A stretch of DNA of 64,000 nt, from positions 17,536,690 to 17,600,689 of the forward strand of contig NC_088655.1 of assembly GCF_964019385.1 (NCBI RefSeq), given 5' to 3'. Positions within the stretch are counted from its first letter, which is position 1; each line of letters begins with the position of its first letter. The notes beneath the pieces are model-generated. The model ran no database searches. It was not told the DNA's origin and worked only from the letters and a program-made list of their open reading frames with translations. Made by a program: the position numbers and the translations under genes. Positions 1-10,809 of the stretch are shown here, one piece after another. Source of the DNA: Sycon ciliatum. Taxonomy: Eukaryota; Porifera; Calcarea; Leucosolenida; Sycettidae.

Positions 1-328
1 ATTTGATTCCAAGATTCAGAGATTCGAACTCACGATAACCTCTTGGTGTCTATGACAAGTATTTTATGCTTATTTCTACTTGCCGCTGAGGTATCCAGCC
101 CTAAACACAACTCGCGTTGAGATATGCAGCACTAACCGTTCTTAGCGCTGCATTTGCAAAGGCTTATACTTTGCGGCGCTGGATAAAGATAAGCTGTCAC
201 AAAATAGGCGGAGAATCTCGGCGCAACAAACCCGTGCGCGCCTAACATTGATGCTGATATAGTGGGTGCTGCGGCGAGTGTGCTATGATGCGGAGTGCGG
301 TTTTGGGTGGCTGAAGCGTATGTTAAGC
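1..328. repeat. 520-bp conserved insert, partial copy
   Basis: This is the last 328 bases of a segment repeated in every unit. It contains a minus-strand frame of 71 codons, but that frame's start lies in the flank. There is a short imperfect hairpin at about 127-152. Confidence 0.6.
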
Positions 329-440
329 TAATTTCCACTAACACCACCAGTTACTTGACAGTCAGCTCATGCGATAAAATAATCATTTCACGAATGTAAC
401 CAGACACATCTAATTGTTAACTAAAACTAACAACACAAAT

Positions 441-754
441 TCACGGTTCGCGTCAGACTCGGCCGAAGGCGTATTTTTCCGCATCCACAGAAACGCCACC
501 AACCTCTTGGATGGAGTCGCAGATGCAGCTTCTAAACGGTTGTAGGTGAGTAGATCAGACCCACCACAACGTGGTCAAAGACGGAATATCCCATTCACTG
601 CATCCATGTTTCCCTCGTGCCAGGCCACGAGTTCCAAAATAACTGTGGGTCGTAGCACGTCTGGAAAAATCTTTCCGTTCCTAAGCAGGACTTGAACCTG
701 GTACCCTCTGTTTCTCAATCATGGTCCTAGACCATACCACTATGCCTGCCTGCC
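441..754 (-). repeat. SINE with tRNA-like head, copy 1
   Basis: Read on the minus strand, the head at about 681-754 has a tRNA-like layout: a D-arm-like stretch (TAGTGGTATGGTC) and a T-arm with stem CAGG, loop TTCAAGT and stem CCTG, which is also a good B-box. About 240 bases of unrelated body follow. Mobility of the family is supported by the separate truncated copy at 57160-57271. It is not an intact tRNA gene because no acceptor stem closes. Confidence 0.65.
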
Positions 755-1376
755 TTAAACTAACAAGAGACACACAAAGAAGAAAAAGCAAGAAAACAAC
801 AGGAAACCACAGGAAACAATGTAAAGATACATACGAGTACGTGCGAACAAAAAGAGTTTTAACTCTGAGTTTCACGCAATAAGTTGTGAGCTCAAGACAT
901 ACCTTGCACACTGTAAACTGGCGTTGGACTTATGCGAGTGAGATAACCCGATGAGTGAAACTTGAAAATTGCTCGGTTGAATGAGAGCAGAGTGTGTTGT
1001 GAATATCAAATATAGCACAGGCCAATAGCCAAATGCGCAAAACAATGCAGGTCATATCATGCGCATTTACCAATATACACTAGACCAGGGACTTGACTAA
1101 CATGACTCAAACTTAGACGAAATTGCGGTTCACAACCATAAACAACATAAAACAGCATGCGAACAAATATGACCTGGGACAAATAACAATCAGACAGTTA
1201 CTTAGAATGGGTTAATGGGAACAATCCTACTTGAACAATGTTGTTTGTGTTGTATGTGTTTTGAAACTCCCCCATGAGTTTTTAGGCGACAGAGATGTCC
1301 ATAATGATAATAGTTATTAAAGTTATTGGATTACTAATTTCCAATAACTTCAGGATAATGTCCGCCCAAGTATTCG

Positions 1377-3055
1377 TTATTCGGACTCAGACTCTTCTGA
1401 AGTATCCTCTTCATCTTCATCGAGATCTTCCACTCTTCGGTCTTGTGAATCTTGCGATTTGCTGGTGCTATATTTCCTGCCCGGTTGAGTTCGGGGTGCT
1501 TTTCTAATATTCTTCCTGGCCCGCTGATTGGCAAACCATTTTCGTATGTTTTTTGTCCCGACGGCAAAATGCTTAGCCAATTCGGCTAACCTTTGTGTAG
1601 ATGGCCAATGATCTTGATCAAACTCATTCGTCAGAACAGCATACCGATCCTTTGAAAATAGGTTGTGGGCTCGGCCACTTCGCAATTTGGTAGTACTTGT
1701 ATCTCGTGGGGCACTAGCGTTCATGTCTACGTCATCTAGCCATGCTTTGAATATAGGGTACAACGAATTCATTGTAGCGTCACAATATAAACGCCTGTCG
1801 AACTTGCTGATAGATGCCCGATTTATTGGAAATTTTTAACGCCATAGGATTTGCAGAGTATCGACGCGAGTTTTTCTTGTGAAATATTTGCCCGTTCCCT
1901 TGCTGTTTTGAGAGCCTTGCGAAACGCCTTATGATCATAACTCAATAAATCTGTCTTTGCCGTCGAAGAAGAGTGATCCAATGCATTTGGTATCGGGCGA
2001 TTTAGGGATGATCTGTAATCTCTTGTTGTCTGCACAAGCGAAGCGTCCTCGCTGTTTTGCTGTTGTGATGTACTCAAGGCGAAAGAACAAGCAATCACAG
2101 GTAAACTAGAAGGTGGATCTGTTTGTGTTGTAAATAATCTTCTGTTGGCTGATGGCGGATATGGGGATGCTCCATAGCGCCTTTTTCTCTCCGTATGAGA
2201 AATATACTCACGGTTTTGCTGTTGCAAGTTACTGACGGCCGAAGAAGAAGCATATCCCTGTAAAGCAGAATGTGTATCGTGCTGCGCTGAACTGGGGGCA
2301 TTCGATATGCTTTTATGGTCTTGGGAGCAAGATGCGGATGCTGTATAATTCCTTGTTCTGGGAACAAGAGAAACGTTCTCGGAGTAATGCTGCCACTGGT
2401 GATGCTCCTGCTCTGGATTGAGAGAGGAATTATACGAGATGCCTTCTAGTCGCTCTCTTGCTCCATGATGCTGAGTAGGAGTCCTAGAAGCAATAGCAGG
2501 CTGTGTAAGGTAAGAGCCACTGCTAGAACTGGCATATTCCACTTGCTGCAAGCCAGCCGAACGAGATACAGATACGGACCCACTTGCAGGTGATAGCTCC
2601 GAACCAATGGTCACATCGGGTTCGACGGGTCTGGAAGTGAAGTAGTTTGTTTCGGTTTGAGCTGGCCGGGGCCCATTCAGCCAACGGGAAATTTCTTGAT
2701 CGTCGTTGGCAACTTGCTTCCAATCCAATGCAATTTTCTCAGCAAAATCTAGCGGTTTGTCTTTGGAGTACTGTCGTGTCTCGATCTTTTCCAGCACGGC
2801 AGTAAGCTCCTTTCGCAGGGGATACGAATCCCAGGGACGTTGATCAGAGTTGTGCTCCATTTCCAGGCTAAGCTTTGATGGACAATTCGATGACGTTGGT
2901 ATCGCCATAGATGTGCTTGATGGGTGATTGAAGTGTGATGTGGAATCTGGTATGATCTCAGTGCTGGGCGACGATGTCCTGCTCTTTGCTGTTGAAGTTG
3001 AAGACTTGATCCAAGAAGGGACACCTGTCGCCGTTTGTGGTGAATGGTTAGCCAT
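1377..3055 (-). pseudogene. POU-homeodomain gene copy 1, frameshifted
   Basis: This paralogue of the intact gene at 32302 has a matching N-terminal half, so it would encode a POU transcription factor. The frame is open from the ATG at 3055 (or from an in-phase ATG at 3229, 58 codons upstream) into the POU-specific domain. There a change of net two bases near 1833-1839 shifts the frame, and translation stops at 1823. The second half of the POU-specific domain, the linker, the homeodomain (WFANQRARK, with A50 and N51) and the acidic tail remain open in the other phase from 1772 to 1377. The homeodomain half is almost identical to that of copies 2, 5 and 6, so decay is recent or the tract was copied in. 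A protein made from it would lack the homeodomain. Confidence 0.85.
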
Positions 3056-3400
3056 ATGAACGTCCTGTAAGATATCGGTTATTTGTTCTCTGCACCCGAA
3101 AAACAATACCGATAGAAGACAAACTGTGCAGTGAGAGAGAATCTTAGAATTCGGTGTTCGAAGAGAACCGACGACAACGGATAGAAAGACACTTGATAAG
3201 CTACGGGGTTGGGAGAAGTCTACGGACATTGAAGACCGTCTCCAGAACTACAGTGTTTTGAGCTTCCTCAGGAGATAATATTTCACAGCTTATATTGCCA
3301 AATAGTGAGGGCTAAAGAAAAATAATTACAAGTGAAAGGGGTTCGCTGTTAGTAACACTTGGCGGGAACAATCACAACTGGAATGTGACAAGGTCTCGCA
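3056..3400 (-). promoter_or_regulatory. Conserved upstream block of POU copy 1
   Basis: This block lies directly before the conserved start codon and is kept in all seven POU copies. It includes an upstream ATG at 3229 and a core near 3329-3361 in which caagtg and cacttg flank a conserved ttcgctgttagtaa. I see no TATA box at a convincing place. A promoter plus 5' leader is the simplest reading, but it is an inference from position and conservation. Confidence 0.4.
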
Positions 3401-3767
3401 CTGAATCCCCTCGTCCTTGGAAATTCAGCTATTTGAGCATCCTGAAAGGCGTCAGTACATTCAACGGATCGTTCTTCTCACATGTGCGTATCACTCAATC
3501 ATTTAAATTTTCTAAAGCTGTTCATATTTGCACGACTCGGCTGTATGTCAGTAATTACAGCATTCGCATTCACACTTACCCAGCTTGATACACCATCAGC
3601 TACCGGTACTTCTGTGCATTTGTTGCCCTCTGCAGTCGCAATAAATCGATAACGTTTTCTCAAGTCTGGCACACTTTTTTCAGTTCTTCTACATGTCCGA
3701 GGTCAACAGTGGCCCATGCTCTTTTATCCACCTCTTTGCGCTATTGGCCACACATTCATTTCTGATG

Positions 3768-4017
3768 GTGACAGTTCAGACTTAGCGCTCTAACACAGGT
3801 CTGCAAGTAGTCACGTGAGAGTCCCCTGGGGCATTCACTCAGTGAACTCACTCACTACTAATCTGGCCGGGCGTCCCACTGCTGTTGTCTCCATGGTATA
3901 TTCATTCTACAGTTATGGCATGGTGTTGGAAAACTCAGACACGTTACGGCCATGCTTGCGGACACTTGAGAGGACCGTGGGGCATTCACTCCGCCCGCCG
4001 CATAGTCGATAGATACT
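3768..4017. mobile_element. Element X, right terminal repeat only
   Basis: This is one end of the long-TIR element described at 13329-14515. The left end and core are deleted; the joint ttctgatg-gtgacag is identical in unit 5 at 34688, so the deletion predates that duplication. Confidence 0.75.
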
Positions 4018-4109
4018 GTTTGTCTACACCAGTGGCGTGTCCAGGATTTGGCTGAGGGGGGGTTGCGGCCGGGATCAAGGCGGGATGGGGTGGGGGTAGA
4101 TGACATCAT

Positions 4110-4785
4110 GCTACTGTCCCAGGTCAGCCATTTTGAAAATCAATGTCAAGAAGCTCCTCCTGTAGCCCCTTCTTCAACAGTTATTCACCGGAACGGCCCC
4201 AGATATTGTTCCGGAGGATCAGCGCACCACACGAGGACAAGTGTCGAACTTGCTTCAAGTCCCCACGGTGGGCCTGCGGTACGATCGAGCATGATGTTTT
4301 GGGGAAGCATTCTCTGGAACGCTCTCCCCTCTGATTTTAGAGTGATACGTGTCCCTGGTCCCTTCCGAAAAGCTCTTTCTGCCATTGATATACTTACTTT
4401 GTCCTCGTTAAACTTTTATTATCTGCCATAAATTCCAACCTTCTCATCTATCAATCATTTGTGCATGCATGTCTATAAAATCAACCACGTGTTCCTGACT
4501 CGATGAGATTGTCTTTCTATTCTTTGACTCCATGAAATTATTGTCTTTCTATTTCTGACTCCATGAAATTGTTCTTGATATAATTTTTTCCCTTTCTTCT
4601 TTTGGTCCTTTCTGTCTTACAAGTTATTATTATTATTATCATTAATTTTCTTGTTTTCCCTTGCATATCATCCCTTCATCATTCTGTGAGAACCTGTCCT
4701 ATGCCGGGGCAGGTGACAAGGCATCTCTGTCTGTTCATTTGGTGAAGTAAAAATAAACAACAACAACAAGCCGTAAATCTCACAC
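4110..4785 (+). mobile_element. LINE 3' fragment inside the 1.63-kb element
   Basis: The plus strand encodes the C-terminal motif of CR1/Jockey-type reverse transcriptases (LWNALPSDFR with a following FRKAL helix), ending at 4431. A 3' untranslated tail follows and ends in an aataaacaacaacaacaa repeat. Everything upstream of the C-terminus is missing. The 5' limit is uncertain by tens of bases. Confidence 0.65.
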
Positions 4786-5195
4786 ACCACGACTCACGAG
4801 CAGTATTTCTGTACACGCAGCAACAAATGTACATTGTAAACTTCAAATTTGCCGTTATGTGAGCGAATCAACTGCTTTTTTCTTTTGTTTTAATATGCGA
4901 GTCCAACAATTTCTCACCGCTCTCAAAGCATCCTTTACATAGGCAGCGGTACTTGTCACTGTGCGCTGTTCTTTATGTTCTGGCTGCTCGCTGACAACAG
5001 GTTCTTCCACGTCTGGCGGAGTTTGACTGTCAGTCCGCTCCGAAAGTTCAACTGGATTGTCTGGAATAACAGCGACTTCATCACTCCCACTGTTTCCTGT
5101 TGGAGCGGCAGCAGGAGTTGCGCCGCCACAGGAACGCTTTACAAAAATTCCAGGCTCTGCTGGCTAGAGCTTGGCCTTTTGGGATGTCCCTGAGA

Positions 5196-5310
5196 CATCG
5201 AAGAAAAGCCTTCGAGTGAACCAAAACACGATTCGAACGAGGATGATCGCCTGAGCCCTCGGCATTCGAATCGTGTTTTGGTTGACTCGATCGAAGACTT
5301 TTCTTCGATG
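5196..5310. repeat. Imperfect hairpin, ~42-46-base arms
   Basis: Bases 5196-5237 pair with 5265-5310, both containing catcgaagaaaag and ccaaaacacgattcgaa or their complements. It may be a small palindromic insertion inside the 1.63-kb element. Confidence 0.65.
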
Positions 5311-5970
5311 TTTGTACCGTTGAAGACGCGTCGAGCGCGTCCCAGCAGGGATCACACTGTACAACAGTACACAGTCAGGTCACCGTGTTTCTGTACTGTA
5401 GCCGTGCATGCTCACTGTACGTAGACTCTACTCTGTCTCTAGCTCTGTAGTCTGTGTAGACTGTACAGTGTACTCGTACTGTACTAGCACCGTGCAACCG
5501 CTTTTGGACAATCGTTTCAGGCCGCGCGGCGCGCGCGCCCCGAGCCTAGTCTAGCTCGACCCGGCGCGCGCCCTGTATTATTTTTCGAAACCTAGGTCGA
5601 AATTTTTGAGGGGGGGGGGGCGCGCGCCCCCCGCGCCCCCCCCCCCTAAACCCGCCACTGTACACTGCTTTATCTACTCTTGATATTATTAATCCGTGTT
5701 AGACTCGTTTGTTAGAGGGTTACACAAGTAAGACTCGTAGCAATACCTGTCTTGCTAAAGATGACTGTTCCACTTACATGCAGTTGTTTCACATACTTGA
5801 AGACCATTGAAGTACAACCATACATGTATATAATGAAGAAACATGGACAAATGAACTATGCCTTAGGCTATAATTTCCACTAACACCACCAGTTACTTGA
5901 CAGTCAGCTAATTCGATAACATAATTATTGCACGAATGTGACCAGACACATCTAAAACTACCAAACAAAT

Positions 5971-6283
5971 TCACGGTTCGCGTGAGCCTCGGCCAAAGGC
6001 CCAGTTTTCTGCATCCGCAGGAACGCCACCACCCCTTGAACCAAAGCGCAGATGCAGCTCCGATACGGTTGGAGATGAGTAGATTAGACCCACCACAAAG
6101 TGGTCAAAGACCGAAATTCCCATTCACTGCATCCATGTTTCCCTCATGCAAGGCCACGAGTTCTCCATTAAGTGTGGGACGCAGCATGGCTGGAAAAATC
6201 CTTCCGCTTCCAAGCAGTTCTTGAACCTGGGATACTCTGTTTTTCAATCATGGTTTTAGACCATACCACTATGCCTGCCTGCC
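5971..6283 (-). repeat. SINE with tRNA-like head, copy 2
   Basis: Same structure as the copy at 441-754. It belongs to the second SINE position of the unit, with its own diagnostic differences such as a longer A run in the head. Confidence 0.65.
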
Positions 6284-6523
6284 CAGAACTAACAAGACAC
6301 ACACAAAGACTTCTGGGAACCTCCTTTTGAAGTTGAATCGGTATAGCCTTGTCAACAGGTGACGTAAGCAGGAATAATCCCGGCCGTTGATCCACGTATC
6401 ACGCTCTGAGCGTTAATTTCCCGGGACCAACATTACGAGTGCTATAACTCAAGAACCGGTCTTTCTATCGCTTTGATAATTGTTCGAGGTGACAGCTGAG
6501 AGTTTTCTCTTCAATCTACATAT

Positions 6524-7770
6524 GAGCCAGAGTACGCCAAAATATGACCACAGACCAAAATTCGGTTTCAGTTTTTTGTTCAAAAATGATCTAACACACC
6601 TAATGTTCACTGTCTGAAAGTTTTGGATTGATCCGACATGTCTAAGTATTGCTACAATGGTATTATATGCAGCACTGTTGAAATGGTGAAATTCTATGTA
6701 CAGCAATGGGATTGTCATTTTTGCTCACAATTGATATGCCCCTTGGTTCATCCTTTTCGGGTCAGTTGCTATGTCGAGGGTCTTATAGCATGAGCTGACA
6801 GGTACTCAGCCACATCCCAATTGTGTATAGGCAGCTGAGATGGGTGTCCGAAATACCTCCTGTTTGGAGCACCACTGGAGAACCGCCAGCGAAAACACGG
6901 TCAACATCAGACTTATAAGATGGCGGAAGAAGTTGGCACTCCATGTCCTCTCCATCACACTACACCTGTGCTTTCAGATATACAGTATACACTGCTGCAC
7001 ACAGTGTTACTCAACATACTAGACGTCGCAGTTATATTCCCCACACCAAAGCCCATCTGCACACGGTTTTCTCCGCACACCAGATAGTACTGCTTTCGCT
7101 GCATACTACTCATGCTAGCGATGTTCCGCATAAGGGTACTCAAAATTATCGACTTGAGCAAGTTGAGGTAGCAGCAGAGTCCAGTGATTGTTTTTGGACT
7201 TGCAACCAATACTGGCATTGTCCTGGATATGTGCAGCAATGACCATTCTGGCCAAATCATCGGCCGACTCACCTCCCAAGTCAGTGTCGATGCCAATCGC
7301 TTGCAAGGTTGTCATCAGAGTAGAATTCCTCATCACTGCAGATCGTGGGACTACCAGCATAAAATCTTTTTACGCTCGATGAAAGTGTCGCCCTCATATG
7401 ACTAGTCGCTGTAGCCATCATCGTCTTCCTTCTGTTTCCGACTCGAATCCTCAAAATATGTTATCCTGCGCATGGAGTGCGATGATGTCGTCGTCTTCCG
7501 CTCCGCAGTACATTACTTCTACTAGGCTTTTCTGTCGATACATCGATGACGATCCGTTTTTCAGCGCAACATGGAATACAAACTCTAACAAATAAACTTA
7601 CTTGCAACAAAGAATTGCATCCGGAACAGTCCAGTCGACCGAGGAGAACAACAACAGCGACTCGCGTTGCACTGCACTGCACTTCATATTTTTTGCCGCG
7701 GAATTCAAATCGCGATTTTCTCGAATTTTTCAAAAAAACCCTGTGGTAATGTTTTAGCGCGCTCGCACTC
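6524..7770. mobile_element. GAGCC-ended DNA element, unit 1
   Basis: The left end, gagccagagtacgcc then aaaatatgaccacag, is repeated inverted at the right end. In unit 4 the same element is flanked by ATAT on both sides, and unit 6 has the site empty near 47935. The minus strand has short acidic frames near the right end (for example FEDSSRKQKEDDDGYSD) but no complete transposase. The 4-bp TSD and GAG termini recall Sola-type elements, which is a guess. The plus-strand frames are not supported. Confidence 0.75.
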
Positions 7771-8439
7771 AAAATAAAATTATTTCGATCTCTCCAAAAG
7801 AGATTTGACCAAGTGACGATAATGTCAAAATGCCTACCCCATCGATCATCGGTGTTCGATCAATGTATGGGCCAGCCAATAAAGGGTTAACTCTGAGTTC
7901 CAAGCATTAAATTTTACGAGTAAGTTCATGTTTTTGACACTTTAGTCTAGCATTTTGGGATATGGTAGGGATACTGATGGTAAGATGGTAAAATAAAGGT
8001 GGTTAAACATCAAGTTGTTTTCTGACATACCTAGCACATTGTAGTCTGGCGTTGGACTTAGGAGAGTGCGATTTCTCGATGAGTGCAACTTTAAAGTTGC
8101 TTAGATGAATGAGAGCAGAGTGTGTTTTGGATATCAAATATGGCACCGGCCAATAGCCAAGACCTCAAAACAATGCAGTTCATATCTTGCGCATTTACCG
8201 GTATACATTAGATTAGGAACTTGACTAACATGACACAACGAAATTGTGGTTCACAACCATAACCAAAATGGGACGACATGCGCCCAAATGCGAGGTGGGA
8301 CAAATACCAATCAAACGGTTACTTAGAACGGGATTAGGGGAACAATCCTACTTGAACAATGTTGTTTGTGTGGTATGTTTTTTTTAACTTCCCCGCGTGA
8401 GTTTTCAGGCGATAGAGATGTCCATCAAAATAATATTAG

Positions 8440-8633
8440 AAACTCGGGTATTGAGCCATTAATAAATGTAGAAAAGAAAAAGAACATATGGAAACGAGTT
8501 AAGAATGTGTTACTACTCTGTGAGTTTTGTGCCTAGTTGTTGCACTTTCTGACTGTATTATAGTATCTAGTTACAGTGGTGGAGAGTTACTCTTAACTGG
8601 TTTCCATACGTTCTTTTTCTTTTCTACATTAAC
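8440..8633. mobile_element. Small MITE in POU 3' flank, unit 1
   Basis: Inverted arms at about 8465-8505 and 8590-8630 (aatgtagaaaagaaaaag and its complement). The insertion is flanked by aatattag (8432-8439 and 8634-8641). It separates the flank shared with POU genes from the homeodomain remnant. The 8-bp duplication would suit a hAT-type MITE. Confidence 0.6.
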
Positions 8634-8695
8634 AATATTAGATTTTGATTTACAAATTTTAAATTCTTTCCGGAAAATGTCCACCCAGGTTTTCG

Positions 8696-8970
8696 TTATT
8701 CGGACTTAGAATTTACAGAAATATCCTCTTCATTTTCATCCCGATCTTCCTCTCTTTGGTCTTGCGAATCTTTGGAGTTGCTGGTGCTACATTCACCGCG
8801 CGGTTGAGTGCGGGGTGCTTTTCTAGAATTATCTTAGGACCGTTGATAGCAGCGCCAATTCCGTATGGTTTTTGTCCTTACGGCAAAACTGTTTGCGAAT
8901 TCGACTACACTTTGTGTAGATGGCCAATGACCTTGAGCAAATTCATCCGTCAGAACAGCATGCTCAACGA
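8696..8970 (-). pseudogene. POU homeodomain remnant 1
   Basis: On the minus strand, bases 8970 to 8696 match the homeodomain and acidic tail of the POU genes (HWPSTQ, FAVRTKTIRNW, then APRTQP and a decayed acidic tail). The Phe after the key Trp is Arg, position 51 is Tyr, and a TAA follows in WRCYQRS-stop. No POU-specific domain or N-terminal half lies upstream, so it is a 3' fragment copied with its flank. The plus-strand open frame over this place is a shadow. Confidence 0.85.
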
Positions 8971-9240
8971 AGTCGCAAAAACTTCTTCTTCACATGTTAC
9001 TCGAAGCGTTCATTTCATTTATTTCACCCATAGACCATACGTTTCATTCTTTGCGAATGGGTTTACTCACAAAGCTAATCGAGTGAAACGAGAAAGTAAT
9101 ACCCGTAGCAATATTTGTCTTGCTCGCGAGTACTGTTCAACCTACATGTACATGCAGTTGTTTCACATACTTGAAGACGGTTGAAGTACAAATACATTCA
9201 TTTAAAGGAAGGAAAATGGAACTACGAATTAGGCTATAAT

Positions 9241-9760
9241 GGTCGGCGCGTCCGCGAGGCAAGTAATATCCTCAAAACCTTCGCTTTCTCTTCTAACGCA
9301 GCAAGTTTCTTCCAAGCACCGACACAACAACCGTCCATCTCGAGTGCGCTTGTCCTGTCGGTACAAGTAGCCACCAAGGCTGAATACTTGTTTTCCACAA
9401 GTTGTGAAAGTATTGAATTTCATGATTCCAAGATTTGATTCCAAGATTCAGAGATTCGAACTCACGATAACCTCTTGGTGTCTATGACAAGTATTTTATG
9501 CTTATTTCTACTTGCCGCTGAGGTATCAAGCCCTAAACACAACTCGCGTTGAGATATGCAGCACTAACCGTTCTTAGCGCTGCATTTGCAAAGGCTTATA
9601 CTTTGCGGCGCTGGATAAAGATAAGCTGTCACAAAATAGGCGGAGAATCTCGGCGCAACAAACCCGTGCGCGCCTAACATTGATGCTGATATAGTGGGTG
9701 CTGCGGCGAGTGTGCTATGATGCGGAGTGCGGTTTTGGGTGGCTGAAGCGTATGTTAAGC
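9241..9760. repeat. 520-bp conserved insert, copy 2
   Basis: The second SINE of each unit lacks this block and has one TAAT at the matching place, while here TAAT stands on both sides (9237-9240 and 9761-9764). That fits an insertion with a 4-bp target duplication. I see no terminal inverted repeats. Two minus-strand frames of 71 codons are kept in all copies, but the segment has no recognised domain. Confidence 0.6.
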
Positions 9761-9872
9761 TAATTTCCACTAACACCACCAGTTACTTGACAGTCAGCAC
9801 ATGCGATAAAATAATCATTTCACGAATGTAACCAGACACATCTAATTGTTAACTAAAACTAACAACACAAAT

Positions 9873-10186
9873 TCACGGTTCGCGTCAGACTCGGCTGAAG
9901 GCGTATTTTTCCGCATCCACAGAAACGCCACCAACCTCTTGGATGGAGTCGCCGATGCAGCTCCTAAACGGTTGTAGGCGAGTAGATCAGACCCACCACA
10001 ACGTGGTCAAAGACCGAATATCCCATTCACTGCATCCATGTTTCCCTCGTGCCAGGCCACGAGTTCCAAAATAACTGTGGGTCGTAGCACGTCTGGAAAA
10101 ATCTTTCCGTTCCTAAGCAGGACTTGAACCTGGTACCCTCTGTTTCTCAATCATGGTCTTAGACCATACCACTATGCCTGCCTGCC
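9873..10186 (-). repeat. SINE with tRNA-like head, copy 3
   Basis: First-position SINE of its duplication block, nearly identical to the copy at 441-754. Confidence 0.65.
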
Positions 10187-10809
10187 TTAAACTAACAAGA
10201 GACACACAAAGAAGAAAAAGCAAGAAAACAACAGGAAACCACAGGAAACAATGTAAAGATACATACGAGCACGTGCGAACAAAAAGAGTTTTAACTCTGA
10301 GTTTCACGCAATAAGTTGTGAGCTCAAGACATACCTTGCACACTGTAAACTGGCGTTGGACTTATGCGAGTGAGATAACTCGATGAGTGAAACTTGAAAA
10401 TTGCTTGGTTGAATGAGAGCAGAGTGTGTTGTGAATATCAAATATAGCACAGGCCAATAGCCAAATGCGCAAAACAATGCAGGTCATATCATGCGCATTT
10501 ACCAATATACACTAGACCAGGGACTTGACTAACATGACTCAAACTTAGACGAAATTGCGGTTCACAACCATAAACAACATGAAACAGCATGCGAACAAAT
10601 ATGACCTGGGACAAATAACAATCAGACAGTTACTTATAATGGGTTAATGAGAACAATCCTACTTGAACAATGTTGTTTGTGTTGTATGTTTTTTGAAACT
10701 CCCCCCATGAGTTTTTAGGCGACAGAGATGTCCATAATGATAATAGTTATTAAAGTTATTGGATTACTAATTTCCAATAACTTCAGGATAATGTCCGCCC
10801 AAGTATTCG

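Larger units (their letters stand above)
4030..5660. mobile_element. 1.63-kb DNA element, ends CAGTGGCG, 5-bp TSD
   Basis: The ends are cagtggcg and cgccactg, flanked by tacac on both sides (4025-4029 and 5661-5665). Units 4 and 5 have this site empty. CAGTGGCG ends are frequent in hAT-like elements and some hAT groups make 5-bp duplications, so a hAT5-type element is my best guess. Both ends carry G or C runs (about 4055 and 5611-5646). No transposase is seen. The interior contains a LINE tail, a hairpin at 5196-5310 and a ctgtac-rich stretch at about 5340-5500. Confidence 0.75.
1..9432. repeat. Tandem segmental duplication unit 1
   Basis: The sequence at position 1 recurs at 9433, 30947, 38731 and 50990, so these points are junctions of a head-to-tail array. 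This unit holds, in order, the 520-bp insert (partial), a SINE, POU copy 1, its upstream block, the right end of element X with a DNA transposon at 4030-5660 just beyond it, a second SINE, a GAGCC-ended element, the POU 3' flank, a MITE and a homeodomain remnant. It is closest to the unit at 30947: both share the same deletion joint inside X near 3768 and 34688. Bases 755-1376 and 7790-8430 are two diverged copies of the POU 3' flank and hold no other gene I recognise. Confidence 0.85.

Noticed and set aside
132..347. Conserved 71-codon minus-strand frame, five near-identical copies
   Set aside because: Its start codon lies in the flank of the 520-bp insert, not within it. Near-identity follows from recent duplication of the units. 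No motif.
681..754. Possible functional tRNA gene on the minus strand (and at eight more places)
   Set aside because: The T-arm is good, but the acceptor stem does not close and the anticodon arm is poor. It sits at the head of a repeat, so SINE is the better call.
1377..3055. HNF1-type or CUT-type homeobox gene instead of POU
   Set aside because: There is no long insertion in the homeodomain as in HNF1 and no CUT repeats. The YG..F and FKAWLDDVD pattern of the upstream domain matches the POU-specific domain.
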